A stretch of 64,000 nucleotides of DNA from JBEKUY01 sp049514555. GTDB taxonomy: Bacteria; Acidobacteriota; Terriglobia; Acidiferrales; UBA7541. Below the pieces are notes generated by a model. The model worked only from the letters and a program-made list of their open reading frames with translations, was not told the origin of the DNA and did no database searches. The stretch covers positions 186,001 through 250,000 of the forward strand of contig JBEKUY010000004.1 in the NCBI GenBank assembly GCA_049514555.1, written 5' to 3'. The position numbers and the translations under genes were made by a program. Below are positions 51,416-60,270 of the stretch, in pieces (position 1 is the stretch's first letter; each line of letters opens with the position of its first letter).

Positions 51416-52294
51416 TTACCAGACGAAGCGGTTCAGAAAAGATAGCTTACCCGACAGCCAGGTCAGCCGGTTGGAATAGATCAGCACACCGACGAAAAGT
51501 AAGAGCGCGCCGCTGGCTAACTCAACCGCGTGCAGGTGGCGCCGAAAGCGCTGGTAGAAACGCAGAAACCTCCCGATTCCCAGGGCAGTGAGCAGAAATG
51601 GAATGGCGAGTCCCGCCGAATAAACGGCCAGGAGAAAAACTCCGCGCGCGATCGTGTCGCTGGCCGCCGCGAGCGCCAGCACGGTGGTGAGGATGGGGCC
51701 GATGCATGGCGTCCAGCCGAACGCGAACGCGAAACCCATCAGGAAACCACTCCCGATGCCGGGCTGGCGTCCGCCCACGTTGCGCAGATGAACGTCGCGA
51801 TTGAGCCAACGCGTCATCGACGGGCCGAAGAAACCGATGAGCGAGAGCGACAGGAATTGCACTGGCAGGGTGTGCCCGGCGCCTCGGAACTCCAGCCAGG
51901 CCACGATTCCTGCGCCCGCCAGCACCGCCCCGGCGATCAGGCCGGCGCGCACGGAAACCCTCGCCAGTACTCCGAGAAGGTGCAGACCGAACAGCACGAT
52001 CAGCGCGCCCGCCACTGGCGCCAGCAGGGTCCTGTTCTGCTTGAGGAAATGGCCCACCGCGCTCGCGGAAGCGCCAAAGCCGATAAACACCACCGAAAAA
52101 CCCACCACGAAGGAAAGAGCAGAATTGATCAGGCTCCCGCGCGGCTGCCGGCCCTGCCGCAATTGCTCCACACCGATGCCACTCAACATCGAAATGTATC
52201 CCGGGACGAGCGGCAGCACGCACGGCGAGAGAAACGACACCAGTCCCGCCAGAAACGCCCCGGCTAGGGAGACATCGAGCGTGATGGCTTGCAA
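51416..52294 (-). CDS. ccdA: CcdA-type thiol-disulfide electron transporter
   Basis: A 292-residue membrane protein of the DsbD-beta/CcdA family that carries electrons from cytoplasmic thioredoxin to periplasmic partners. The redox cysteines are in VSFLSPCVLPLVPGY and FGWTPCIGPILTTV, in the first and fourth membrane spans. An additional hydrophobic insert (IAGAVLAGAGIVAWLEF region) makes it longer than B. subtilis CcdA. I choose TTG 52294 as start because GGGAGGA lies four bases before it; ATG 52312 in the same frame is the alternative but would put that Shine-Dalgarno inside the gene. Confidence 0.92.
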   Translation of the reverse strand: MQAITLDVSLAGAFLAGLVSFLSPCVLPLVPGYISMLSGIGVEQLRQGRQPRGSLINSALSFVVGFSVVFIGFGASASAVGHFLKQNRTLLAPVAGALIVLFGLHLLGVLARVSVRAGLIAGAVLAGAGIVAWLEFRGAGHTLPVQFLSLSLIGFFGPSMTRWLNRDVHLRNVGGRQPGIGSGFLMGFAFAFGWTPCIGPILTTVLALAAASDTIARGVFLLAVYSAGLAIPFLLTALGIGRFLRFYQRFRRHLHAVELASGALLLFVGVLIYSNRLTWLSGKLSFLNRFVW

Positions 52295-52554
52295 GCTTCC
52301 TCCCGACCACATTGTCGCACAAGAACTCGCTCCCGGCGTTTGCCGTGCCTCGCTCCCTGTCGGTGACGCAGCTCTTCAACGAGTGACGGGAATGCCCTGC
52401 AGCTGACAGCTATTGTTGTCGTTCGTCGGCCTTGCCTGCCGGGAAGCTCTCTATAAGCGACTCATTCCATGGATGTTGTGAACCTGCCCCTTGGCGAAGG
52501 CCGTGCTCTCCCGGTGCCCGTGCCCCGGCGGAACGCGGGGCTGGAGAGCCGCAA

Positions 52555-53223
52555 ATGATCTGGACACCCAACCGCATCACCGTTCTTCGGGTGACCCTGG
52601 GATTCGGCGCGGTCAGCCTGTTTGGCCGCAGCGCCTGGGCAAACCTGGGAGCAGTAGCGCTGACCGTAGGAGCCATCGCGCTCGATGCCCTGGACGGGCA
52701 CATCGCGCGCCGGAAGAACTTGGCTACTCCCATGGGCGCGCAGCTTGACATCCTGGGCGACCGCATGATCGAGAACGTCTACTTCACCTATTTCGCCGTA
52801 GTGGGCATGGTCTCGCTGTGGCTTCCGGTGCTCTTCTTCGTCCGCGGAACCGCGACGGACTTTCTCCGCGGTCTCGCAGCAAAGTCGGGCCGCACCGGCT
52901 GGGGAGGGGAGTCGATAATCGAAACTTGGTGGGGCAAGACGCTGGTCGCGTCACGCTGGAGCCGGGGACTCTACGCGGCGATGAAGTGCGCCTGCTTCTG
53001 TTACCTCGGCCTCGAACTTGCTCTTTCGCGCGGGCCCGTGGCCGTGCTGGGCGCGCTCGGAGGCCCTGCCCAAGTTTGGATTCGCTGCGGCGCGCAAGCG
53101 ATCACCTGGTCAACCGCGACTTTCTGCCTGGTCCGAGGTCTCCCCGTGCTGATCGAAGGCTGGCAATACTTCGCGCGCAGTCTTGACGATGCGCGCCGCA
53201 GAAACATGCAGGAGGCCGCATGA
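52555..53223 (+). CDS. CDP-alcohol phosphatidyltransferase
   Basis: A 222-residue membrane enzyme that would transfer a phosphatidyl group from CDP-diacylglycerol to an alcohol, or use a CDP-alcohol. The motif Dx2DGx2ARx8Gx3Dx3D is complete: DALDGHIARRKNLATPM, then GAQLDILGD. The N-terminal TPNRITVLR is typical of PgsA-like proteins. The substrate is undecided (glycerol phosphate, inositol phosphate or other). GGAGAG lies about eight bases before ATG 52555. It begins a three-gene operon: the next gene overlaps its stop by four bases. Confidence 0.92.
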   Translation: MIWTPNRITVLRVTLGFGAVSLFGRSAWANLGAVALTVGAIALDALDGHIARRKNLATPMGAQLDILGDRMIENVYFTYFAVVGMVSLWLPVLFFVRGTATDFLRGLAAKSGRTGWGGESIIETWWGKTLVASRWSRGLYAAMKCACFCYLGLELALSRGPVAVLGALGGPAQVWIRCGAQAITWSTATFCLVRGLPVLIEGWQYFARSLDDARRRNMQEAA

Positions 53224-54017
53224 TCCGCCGGCCGGCTCGGAACTGCGCCGCGGCACGAGCGGCGTTCTTCGACCTCGATGGCACGCTGGCGCCGCCGCCG
53301 TCGCTCGAGCTTCGTTTCGTCCATCTGCTCCGGAGGCGAGGCGCTCTGCGAACTGAGCACTTCCTGCGTTGGCTGGGAGAAGCGGTTCGGCTGGCGCCCC
53401 GCGGCCTCTGGGCCATGCGTCATTCCAACAAAATGTACCTGCGTGGCCTGGCGGTAATCGATCGCGGCGCGCCCCAGCTCTTTGTCGAGCGAATAGTCCC
53501 GGCCTTCTTCCCGGGCGCGCTCGAGCGCCTCCAGTGGCACGCCGAGCGGGGACACCGAATCGTCATTCTGAGCGGCACGCTCGAGTTCCTCGCGGACTGC
53601 GCTGCGCTCGCCGTGAAAGCGCAACTTGCCGCGCGGGGGTGTGCCTCGAGTCTGCGTGTGTGCGCGACTCGGCTCGAAGTCTCCGACGGGCGCTGGACGG
53701 GCCAAGTGCTCGGCGAACCGTTGGCCGGGGAAGCCAAGGCCCGTGGCGTCGCGCGTCTCGCGGAGATCGAGGGGCTCGCTTTGGAACAGTGCTTTGCCTA
53801 TGCCGATCGCGCGAGCGATCGTTGGCTGCTTGCGGCCGTCGGTCATCCGTTTGCCGTGAATCCTTCCTGGAGGCTCACCCGCCTCGCCCGCGCGAATGGC
53901 TGGCCGATTTTGCAGTGGCGCGAGAAGAAAGAACCACGGCGGCTAACCGGCAAAGCCGTTGGCCAATTCCTACGACAACAGAAAGCGCGAATCGCAAAGC
54001 AGGGGTCAGACGTATGA
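53220..54017 (+). CDS. HAD-IB family phosphatase
   Basis: A 265-residue HAD phosphatase of the SerB-like IB subfamily. Motif I is FFDLDGTLAPPP, motif II VILSGTLEFL, motif III the Lys in EAKARGVARL and motif IV YADRASDRWLLAAVG. The helical cap is residues about 35-105. C-terminal HPFAVNPSWRLTRLARANGWPIL is typical of lipid-related HAD-IB proteins. It lies between a CDP-alcohol transferase and a PAP2-type protein, so it probably dephosphorylates a lipid head-group intermediate. Neither partner fuses to it. The next gene overlaps its stop by four bases. Confidence 0.88.
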   Translation: MIRRPARNCAAARAAFFDLDGTLAPPPSLELRFVHLLRRRGALRTEHFLRWLGEAVRLAPRGLWAMRHSNKMYLRGLAVIDRGAPQLFVERIVPAFFPGALERLQWHAERGHRIVILSGTLEFLADCAALAVKAQLAARGCASSLRVCATRLEVSDGRWTGQVLGEPLAGEAKARGVARLAEIEGLALEQCFAYADRASDRWLLAAVGHPFAVNPSWRLTRLARANGWPILQWREKKEPRRLTGKAVGQFLRQQKARIAKQGSDV

Positions 54018-55114
54018 ATCGGATGCCATCGCAGAAGCTTCGCGAAGAGGCCGGCGCGATTTCCTGGGAGCCAAACAGCCGGCCGGCATGCGTTGGGCCG
54101 CAAGCGGGAAAGCTTGCCGAAAAACTCCTTCGTGCGGTGGTTGTCACTTGGGCCACCTGCGGCGCGTTTGAGTGGGTCGCCCTCAGCTACTTGGCTCTTA
54201 CCTCATCTCTGATCTTATTTTGGCGTCACAATCTCGCGCACCCGTTTGCCCTCTGCGCCCTGCAGGGGCTCGTAGCTATGATCATCTTCGCGTTGTGCCA
54301 TCTCGAGACGCGCTCGACAACTCCGGCACTGGGCCGCGGCGAGACCTGGACGCACCGCTTCTGGCATTTCTGGCGGCACTGGTATCCACATCTTTTCTTC
54401 CTGTTCTGTTTTGAGGAACTCGGCGAGATGGTGCACTTGGTCTATCCCGGCTGGTTCGATGTCCGTCTGATCGCCTTCGATTACCGTCTTGCGGGCGTTC
54501 ATCCCAGCGTTTGGCTGGAGCAATTTGCCTTCCCGGCGTTGAACGACTTCATGCAATTCGCCTACATCACTTACTTTTTCTATCTGGTGGTACTCGGCGG
54601 CATTCTCTACTACCGCCGAGACTGGAAGGCCTACTGGTCGGCGATGACCTACGTCGTCGTTGCCTATTCGATTGGTTACACGTTCTCCATTTTCTATCCG
54701 ATCGAGAGTCCCTGGTTCGCCATGGCCGGTTCATGGCGTGGCGAGTTGAAGGGCGGCTTCTTCACCGCGCTCATCAACCTGATCGAGCACTTCGGCCGCG
54801 TGCGTGGTGCGGCGTTTCCCAGCGAACACGTGGCGGGCTCGACGGCGGCGCTCTGGGGCGCGTGGCGGCACCGCCGGTGGCTCTTCTGGGTCTTTCTGCC
54901 GTTCGCGGTATTGATGTGCGTTTCGACGGTCTATGGCCGCTATCATTACGCTGCCGATGTTTTCGCTGGAATGGCGACCGGCACGCTCGGTTATCTGATT
55001 GGCGGACGTTTGCTCCGCATTCGCGGCGCGGTGGCAGGAACGACGGCTCCGGTTCCAGACTACGCTGCTGCGGTGGGCCGCCCGGCGCTCCAATCGCAGA
55101 CTCGCGCGCAGTGA
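54014..55114 (+). CDS. PAP2/Aur1-like membrane phosphatase or transferase
   Basis: A 366-residue multi-spanning protein of the PAP2 superfamily, most like the inositol-phosphorylceramide-synthase (Aur1/PAP2_3) branch. The second signature is FPSEHVAGSTAA (usual PSGH), the third STVYGRYHYAADVFAG (SxxxxxxHxxxD). The first (Lys/Arg) signature is not clear to me. It has about seven membrane segments (AVVVTWATCGAFEWVALSYLAL, FFYLVVLGGILYY). The start ATG 54014 lies inside the preceding stop. Its end overlaps a convergent amidase by 55 bases. Role: head-group transfer to a diacylglycerol or ceramide is plausible, not shown. Confidence 0.85.
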   Translation: MNRMPSQKLREEAGAISWEPNSRPACVGPQAGKLAEKLLRAVVVTWATCGAFEWVALSYLALTSSLILFWRHNLAHPFALCALQGLVAMIIFALCHLETRSTTPALGRGETWTHRFWHFWRHWYPHLFFLFCFEELGEMVHLVYPGWFDVRLIAFDYRLAGVHPSVWLEQFAFPALNDFMQFAYITYFFYLVVLGGILYYRRDWKAYWSAMTYVVVAYSIGYTFSIFYPIESPWFAMAGSWRGELKGGFFTALINLIEHFGRVRGAAFPSEHVAGSTAALWGAWRHRRWLFWVFLPFAVLMCVSTVYGRYHYAADVFAGMATGTLGYLIGGRLLRIRGAVAGTTAPVPDYAAAVGRPALQSQTRAQ

Positions 55115-56484
55115 GCCGCGACGCGCAGGAGCGAGTCATCCATGGAAGACCGGCCGATCAGTTGCACTCCGACGGGCAAACCCTTCGCCGTCAGTCCGCA
55201 AGGAATCGTCAGCGCCGGCACTCCGGCGAGATTCGCCGGGCGGTTCAGGCGCAGCAGCAGGGCGCGCGTCGAATATTCGCGGGCGCCGATCTTCGTGCTC
55301 TCCTCGCCGATGAGTGGTGCGGCGATGGGATTCGCCGGTGCGATCAAGGCGTTCACCCCAGCCTTTGTGAATGCCTCTGACAATTGCGTTTGAAACTCGC
55401 TGCGTAACTCGAGGGCCCGCAGATAGGACGTGGCGGAAACCGTCGCGCCCTTCTCCAGCCGTTTGCGGACGTCTTCCGAATACTCAGACGCGCGCGCCGG
55501 GAAGAACCCCATTTTCTCGTGGCAGTGCGTAGCCTCCGCCCAAGCGATCTGGCTGCCGACTTCCTCGGTTTCCAGCAGAAGAGGGACGCTGACTTCCACG
55601 ATTTGAACGCCTCGCTTCTCCAATTCGCGCAGAGCCTGCGCGAAGACGCGCCGCACGTCGTCCGACACAAGTTCGAAGAAGAATTCGCGCGGACGGCCCA
55701 GCCGGATTCTTCTTGATGCTGCCCCGAGAGAAGCAAAGAAGCCGCGCCGCGGCCTGCTTCCGGCCTTCTCCCAGATGGCGTCCAACAAAATGGCGGCATC
55801 GGCAACCGATCGCGTCAAGGATCCAGCGTGATCGAGGGTAGGCGAGAGTGGCACGATCCCCTCGCAGCTTACGGCTCCCCATGTGGGTTTGACGCCGACG
55901 ATCCCGCAGAGCGCCGCAGGGTTACGGATCGAGCCGCCGGTGTCCGTGCCGATCGATGCATAGCATAGCCCTGCGGCAACTGCGGCGGCGGAACCGCCGC
56001 TTGATCCGCCGGGGATGCGTTCGAGGTCCCACGGGTTGCGCGTCGGGCCGTAATGCGGGTTGTTCGTGGTGGCCCCGTAGGCGAACTCGTGCAGGTTTGT
56101 CTTGCCGAGAATGACGGCGCCCGCTCGCCGCAGCAGCGTCACGACCTTTGCGTCGCGAGCCGGTATCCAGTCGCGCAAGATTTTCGAACCCGCCGTCGTG
56201 CGGATTCCCGCGGTCTCAATGTTGTCTTTGAGCGAAATGGGAACGCCGTGAAGCGGACCACGATACCGCGCGCGGCCGCGACGCCGGGATATCTCCGCTT
56301 CCGCCTTGCAGGCCTGCGCGAGCGCTTGTTCCGCGGTCACCTGCAAATAGGCATTCAGGTCGGGATTGAGCCGCTCGATGCGCTCGAGCATCAGTTTCGT
56401 CAGCTCGACGGGAGAAACCCTCCTCTTCCGGACGAGAGCAGAAACCTCTTCCATCGAGGCGAATGCGAGGTTGGCGTCGTTCAT
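55060..56484 (-). CDS. Amidase (GatA-like)
   Basis: A 474-residue amidase-signature enzyme. Intact Ser-cisSer-Lys machinery: PISLKDNIETAG, PGGSSGGSAAAVAAGL and TDTGGSIRNPAALCGIVGVKPT. The N-terminal SMEEVSALVRKRRVSPVELTKLMLERI and C-terminal ANLAGVPALTIPCG match the GatA family more closely than the first amidase here does, but gatB/gatC are not adjacent, so either a GatA subunit or a free amidase is possible. It overlaps the PAP2 gene by 55 bases on the opposite strand; the real start or stop could be slightly different, though the ends here are conserved. lptD lies 42 bp upstream on the same strand. Confidence 0.9.
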   Translation of the reverse strand: MNDANLAFASMEEVSALVRKRRVSPVELTKLMLERIERLNPDLNAYLQVTAEQALAQACKAEAEISRRRGRARYRGPLHGVPISLKDNIETAGIRTTAGSKILRDWIPARDAKVVTLLRRAGAVILGKTNLHEFAYGATTNNPHYGPTRNPWDLERIPGGSSGGSAAAVAAGLCYASIGTDTGGSIRNPAALCGIVGVKPTWGAVSCEGIVPLSPTLDHAGSLTRSVADAAILLDAIWEKAGSRPRRGFFASLGAASRRIRLGRPREFFFELVSDDVRRVFAQALRELEKRGVQIVEVSVPLLLETEEVGSQIAWAEATHCHEKMGFFPARASEYSEDVRKRLEKGATVSATSYLRALELRSEFQTQLSEAFTKAGVNALIAPANPIAAPLIGEESTKIGAREYSTRALLLRLNRPANLAGVPALTIPCGLTAKGLPVGVQLIGRSSMDDSLLRVAAHCARVCDWSAGRPTAAA

Positions 56485-56525
56485 GGGGAGGTTTGCTGCT
56501 GCATTCGCGTCCCTTCTCTAGCCGC

Positions 56526-58802
56526 CTAGAAGACTTTCTCTTCCCGGCGCAAGTTCCCGAATGTGCCGATGTTTGCGATCGTCAGCGAGATGCGAAACTG
56601 ATTCTCCGTGCGGACCGGTATCAGCGCCAGGCGCCGGTACTCCAGCGCGAGGCCGCAGCATCCGCCGTTGTAACTGAACTGTACGAGCTGGCTCTGTAGG
56701 AATCGCTGGGTGATGTCGTAGTTCAAGCCCGCGGACACATTAAAACCCTTGCGGTTGAGCTGGCCGTATCCGACGAGAGCGCGAATCTGATTGGAGAGCG
56801 GCTGCAATATGGGATCCGACTGCATGCGAAAGTGCGCCACCGTGGCGAAAAAATCCCGGTAGGGTCTCACCCTGGCGAGAGAACCGATGGAAGTGACTTT
56901 CTTCTTTTGCGGGTCGTAGTCGAGAATAAACTCGGCGTCGTAGCGGCCGCCCGGTGTGAGCCTCAAGTCGCTTACAATCGGCGACCAATTCCGTGGCCCG
57001 TCGGCAAACGCAAATGGCGTGATCGAATCCAGCGCTTGAAATACGTTTCGCGCGCCCGGCACGAGAGCGCCGCCGAAGGTCGGATCGAAATAATGTTTTT
57101 GCACGACGCTCCAGGAGAGAAACTCCTCGGCTTGGCCGTCGGCTGTCTTCCGGTAAAGACGCTGGGTGATGCCGTACTCGACCTCGTTCGTGTTCGTGAG
57201 CGTGTCGTTCTCGTCGTAGCGGATGAAGCGGCTGAAATCCACGACCCCGGTAACGCGATGATAGGTCAATTCCGGTTCGATGACGTGCTTCCACTTCCTC
57301 CCGGAAGACTTCTCCTCAAAGACGCGTTCAAGCGCGGGTGGGCGGATCTCCACAGTGAACTCACCGGCATTCCGGTAAACCCCTTGGTCAACCACCGCCC
57401 CATTCTGGAGCTGTGTTCCATAGAACATCGAGCGAAAGGCTGCGGTGGTTGTGACGCCGAGCCATGAGCCCCAGTGCAAAGGCACCGTGACCCGCGGCGC
57501 AAACTCAGATCGCTGGACGGCCGTCGCCGTGTTTAGATTCTCGTCGGCGCGGTGCACCGCGCCAGCGTACGCGGAGAAACCGAAGTAGAACGGCAGGCCT
57601 TTCCACGGCGCTTGTTCGACCGAGCTGAACCTCGCTTCGGGCGCGCTACGGACGACGACGGAGGTCTCCGGCTCAATCGAAAGGAAACTCTTGTCGCTGA
57701 GCGCAGCAAAATTCAGGCTGAAGCCGCCGAAGTTATTGGTGAGGAACGAAGAGCTGCGCACCTCGGAGTTGGCCGCTTCGCCGAAGGTGTCCGAAAACGC
57801 CAGCCGAAAGGTCAGCGAGGACAGTTCGTTCACGTCGGCTACGGCGCGCCAACCGTGAGGGAGCAGGGCCTGAAACGAAGCGCGCTCTTCATGCCCGCCT
57901 TGACGTGCGCGCGTTCCATCCGGCTGCAGCAAGCCACGGTCGATCACGCCGAAATAGTGATATGAGAATGAGATATTTTCCCACGGACGGGCGCGCACGT
58001 CGGCCCGTTCGCTCGAGCCGCGGCGGCTGAGCAGCTCGGCCCCCAGCGTCGTGTCAAACCACGGGTTTGGCGCCCAGTACAACGCGTCGCCGAAAACAAA
58101 GCCTTTGCTCGAACTGTTGGCGATTGCGGGGAGAAGAATTCCGGACTGGCGCACGTTGCTGCCTGCGGGCGCGGTTGCGTAGGGCAAATAGATCAGCGGC
58201 ACCCGGAACAGCCGGAAATTGGCGTTGACGAGCGCGACTTCCTTGTCGAGCTTGAGCCGCGCCCGCGGCGCGTAAAACTTCCACTTCGGATGATCGGGAA
58301 GGCAAACGGTCATCCAGGCATGCCGGATGATGTAAGTCCCTGCGTTGATTCGTTCGACCTGCTCGGCCTCGAAATAGAGCGGGTTCGTGGTGACCAGCAC
58401 GTTGAAGTTGGGTTTCCGATCGATCCTCACCGTGCCACGCACGCGGGTGAAGAGGCCGTGGCCGGTGCGCACGTTGACACGGGCCTCATCCGCTTCCAGG
58501 TGCTGGTTCTCGTAGTCAAACTGGACGTGGCCTGACGCGAGCGCGTCGTAAGTGGCGGCGTCGTACTGCATTTTGTCGGCCCGCAAGCGCATGCCTTGAT
58601 AGCGAATGACCACATCGCCCTCGGCGATGTAGAGATCGCCTCGGCGTTCTTGCCTGATGGCCTCCAGATCGGCGATGCCCGTCCGGCCGGCTGGCAGGCT
58701 CACCTTCTGCGCGCCGTGCCCAACGGCAGGCAGAAAAAACAACCCGATCAGCAGCGGGAACAATGGGCGCGACGCGGCGGGAAGCAGTGTGAGTGGCCTC
58801 AT
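56526..58802 (-). CDS. lptD: LPS-assembly protein LptD
   Basis: Outer-membrane barrel that, with LptE, inserts lipopolysaccharide. An N-terminal signal (LFPLLIGLFFLPAVGHGAQ) precedes an OstA/LptA-like beta-jellyroll (residues about 50-180: LYIAEGDVVIRYQGMRLRADKMQYDA, ASGHVQFDYENQHLEADEA). A long barrel follows (RVPLIYLPYATAP, RQSGILLPAIA), ending in the outer-membrane C-terminal pattern (...EEKVF). The frame is open to 58898, 32 codons further; I prefer ATG 58802 because it puts a perfect signal peptide at the N-terminus. No Shine-Dalgarno precedes either. No LptE gene is visible nearby. Confidence 0.93.
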   Translation of the reverse strand: MRPLTLLPAASRPLFPLLIGLFFLPAVGHGAQKVSLPAGRTGIADLEAIRQERRGDLYIAEGDVVIRYQGMRLRADKMQYDAATYDALASGHVQFDYENQHLEADEARVNVRTGHGLFTRVRGTVRIDRKPNFNVLVTTNPLYFEAEQVERINAGTYIIRHAWMTVCLPDHPKWKFYAPRARLKLDKEVALVNANFRLFRVPLIYLPYATAPAGSNVRQSGILLPAIANSSSKGFVFGDALYWAPNPWFDTTLGAELLSRRGSSERADVRARPWENISFSYHYFGVIDRGLLQPDGTRARQGGHEERASFQALLPHGWRAVADVNELSSLTFRLAFSDTFGEAANSEVRSSSFLTNNFGGFSLNFAALSDKSFLSIEPETSVVVRSAPEARFSSVEQAPWKGLPFYFGFSAYAGAVHRADENLNTATAVQRSEFAPRVTVPLHWGSWLGVTTTAAFRSMFYGTQLQNGAVVDQGVYRNAGEFTVEIRPPALERVFEEKSSGRKWKHVIEPELTYHRVTGVVDFSRFIRYDENDTLTNTNEVEYGITQRLYRKTADGQAEEFLSWSVVQKHYFDPTFGGALVPGARNVFQALDSITPFAFADGPRNWSPIVSDLRLTPGGRYDAEFILDYDPQKKKVTSIGSLARVRPYRDFFATVAHFRMQSDPILQPLSNQIRALVGYGQLNRKGFNVSAGLNYDITQRFLQSQLVQFSYNGGCCGLALEYRRLALIPVRTENQFRISLTIANIGTFGNLRREEKVF

Positions 58803-59111
58803 CAGGATTGCGCAGGTGCGACCGGGAAATCCGAGCCTGATCGTGCCGTTCCAACCGTTCTCAGCAGTGACTTCTTGGGCATTCGTCCGAGCCGCCATCG
58901 CGTTCTAGGTTAGGAACGGTCCGGGAAATTCAGTTGAGACGGCAATAGCCTAGCATGCAGGTCGGTCCTTGTGTAGCGCAGGGGAGGGAATTGCCTGGGC
59001 GACGGTGCGTCATGACTGTGGAAGCTGAACGGGCGGTGCCGTCTCTTCAGAAGATTCCTTGACTGTGCCTGTCGTGTCGCTCAGTTGCCGGAGCAGCCCG
59101 CCGGTCTCGCG

Positions 59112-60068
59112 TTAATGGATCTTGGCGGTGGCTTTCACGTGGGCCTTGCGGTACCACTCGTAGGTGCGCCGCAGCCCTTCTTCGAATCCGACGGTGGGAT
59201 CGTAGCCGAGGATCTCGCGGCCCAAGGAAATATCAGCCTGCGAATCACGGATATCGCCCTCGCGCGGCGCCTCGTACTTTGCTGCTAGGTGCTTGCCCGA
59301 AATCTCATCCAGCAGGCGCAGCGTCTGGTTCAGCGTGAACCGGCCGCCCACGCCGACGTTGAACACCCGGCCGGAAGCGCTCGCGGCGTCGCACGCCAGG
59401 AGATTGGCCTGCACCACGTTCTCGACGTAGGTGAAATCGCGCGATTGCTCGCCGTCGCCGAAGACGATCGGCTGGCCATCCTCGAGGAACGCCGTGATGA
59501 ACTTGGAGAGCACGCCCGAATATGGTGAACTCGGGTCTTGCCGCGGCCCAAACACGTTGAAATAGCGCAACGAAACGTTTTCCAGGCCGTAGACTCGGCC
59601 GAAGACCTGTGCATAGATCTCGCCTGCAAACTTCGTGACGCCGTAGGGCGAGATGGGCGCTGGCTGCATGGTTTCGACCTTGGGCAGGGTCGGTGTCTCA
59701 CCGTAAGCGGAAGAGGAGGCAGCATAGACCACGCGTTTGACCTTGGCGTCGCGCGCGGCGATCAGGACGTTGAGCGTGCCGTCCACGTTGATGCGATTCG
59801 TTTCCAGCGGATCTTTCACCGAGCGCGGCACCGAAGTCCGCGCGGCAAGGTGCAGGACGTAATCCGCCTCATGGACGGCGCGGCGCACCGCCTCGAGATC
59901 GGTGACGCTGCCTCGGATGAAGGTGATCTTGTTGCGGACGTCAGCGAAGTTCTCTTCCTTGCCGGTGGAGAGGTCATCCAAAACCACGACGCTCTGTCCC
60001 CGGCGAACCAGTTCATCCACTGTATTCGAGCCGATGAAGCCGGCGCCACCCGTCACAAGGTAACGCAT
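59112..60068 (-). CDS. NAD-dependent UDP-sugar 4-epimerase (WbpP/GalE-like)
   Basis: A 318-residue extended SDR epimerase. YLVTGGAGFIGSNTVDELVRRGQSVVVLDDL binds NAD; the catalytic Ser-Tyr-Lys are in AASSSAYGETPTLPK and SPYGVTKFAGEIYAQ; FNVFGPRQDPSSPYSGVLSKF and GDGEQSRDFTYVENVV are typical of UDP-GlcNAc/GlcNAcA 4-epimerases of the WbpP group. A GalE role on glucose is also possible. ATG 60068 (MRYLVTGG) follows GGGGGGA by nine bases; the TTG at 60077 is in frame but closer than usual to that Shine-Dalgarno. It is divergent from the DUF3108 gene. Confidence 0.88.
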   Translation of the reverse strand: MRYLVTGGAGFIGSNTVDELVRRGQSVVVLDDLSTGKEENFADVRNKITFIRGSVTDLEAVRRAVHEADYVLHLAARTSVPRSVKDPLETNRINVDGTLNVLIAARDAKVKRVVYAASSSAYGETPTLPKVETMQPAPISPYGVTKFAGEIYAQVFGRVYGLENVSLRYFNVFGPRQDPSSPYSGVLSKFITAFLEDGQPIVFGDGEQSRDFTYVENVVQANLLACDAASASGRVFNVGVGGRFTLNQTLRLLDEISGKHLAAKYEAPREGDIRDSQADISLGREILGYDPTVGFEEGLRRTYEWYRKAHVKATAKIH

Positions 60069-60270
60069 TCTTGGCAATCCCCCCTTGAAAGAGAACTACG
60101 GGAGTGGCTGGGCTATCGAGGCCGGAACCGCGGCTGGCCCGCCACCCGCCAGTCACCCTCTTTTTCGCTACGCTTCACTATAGCTTGCTTGGCAGAGCGC
60201 ACAATCCTCCAATTCTGTATCATGGTTCCTCCCGGGCAACGGCGCAACGCGTGGAGGCGTTTGAACGACC

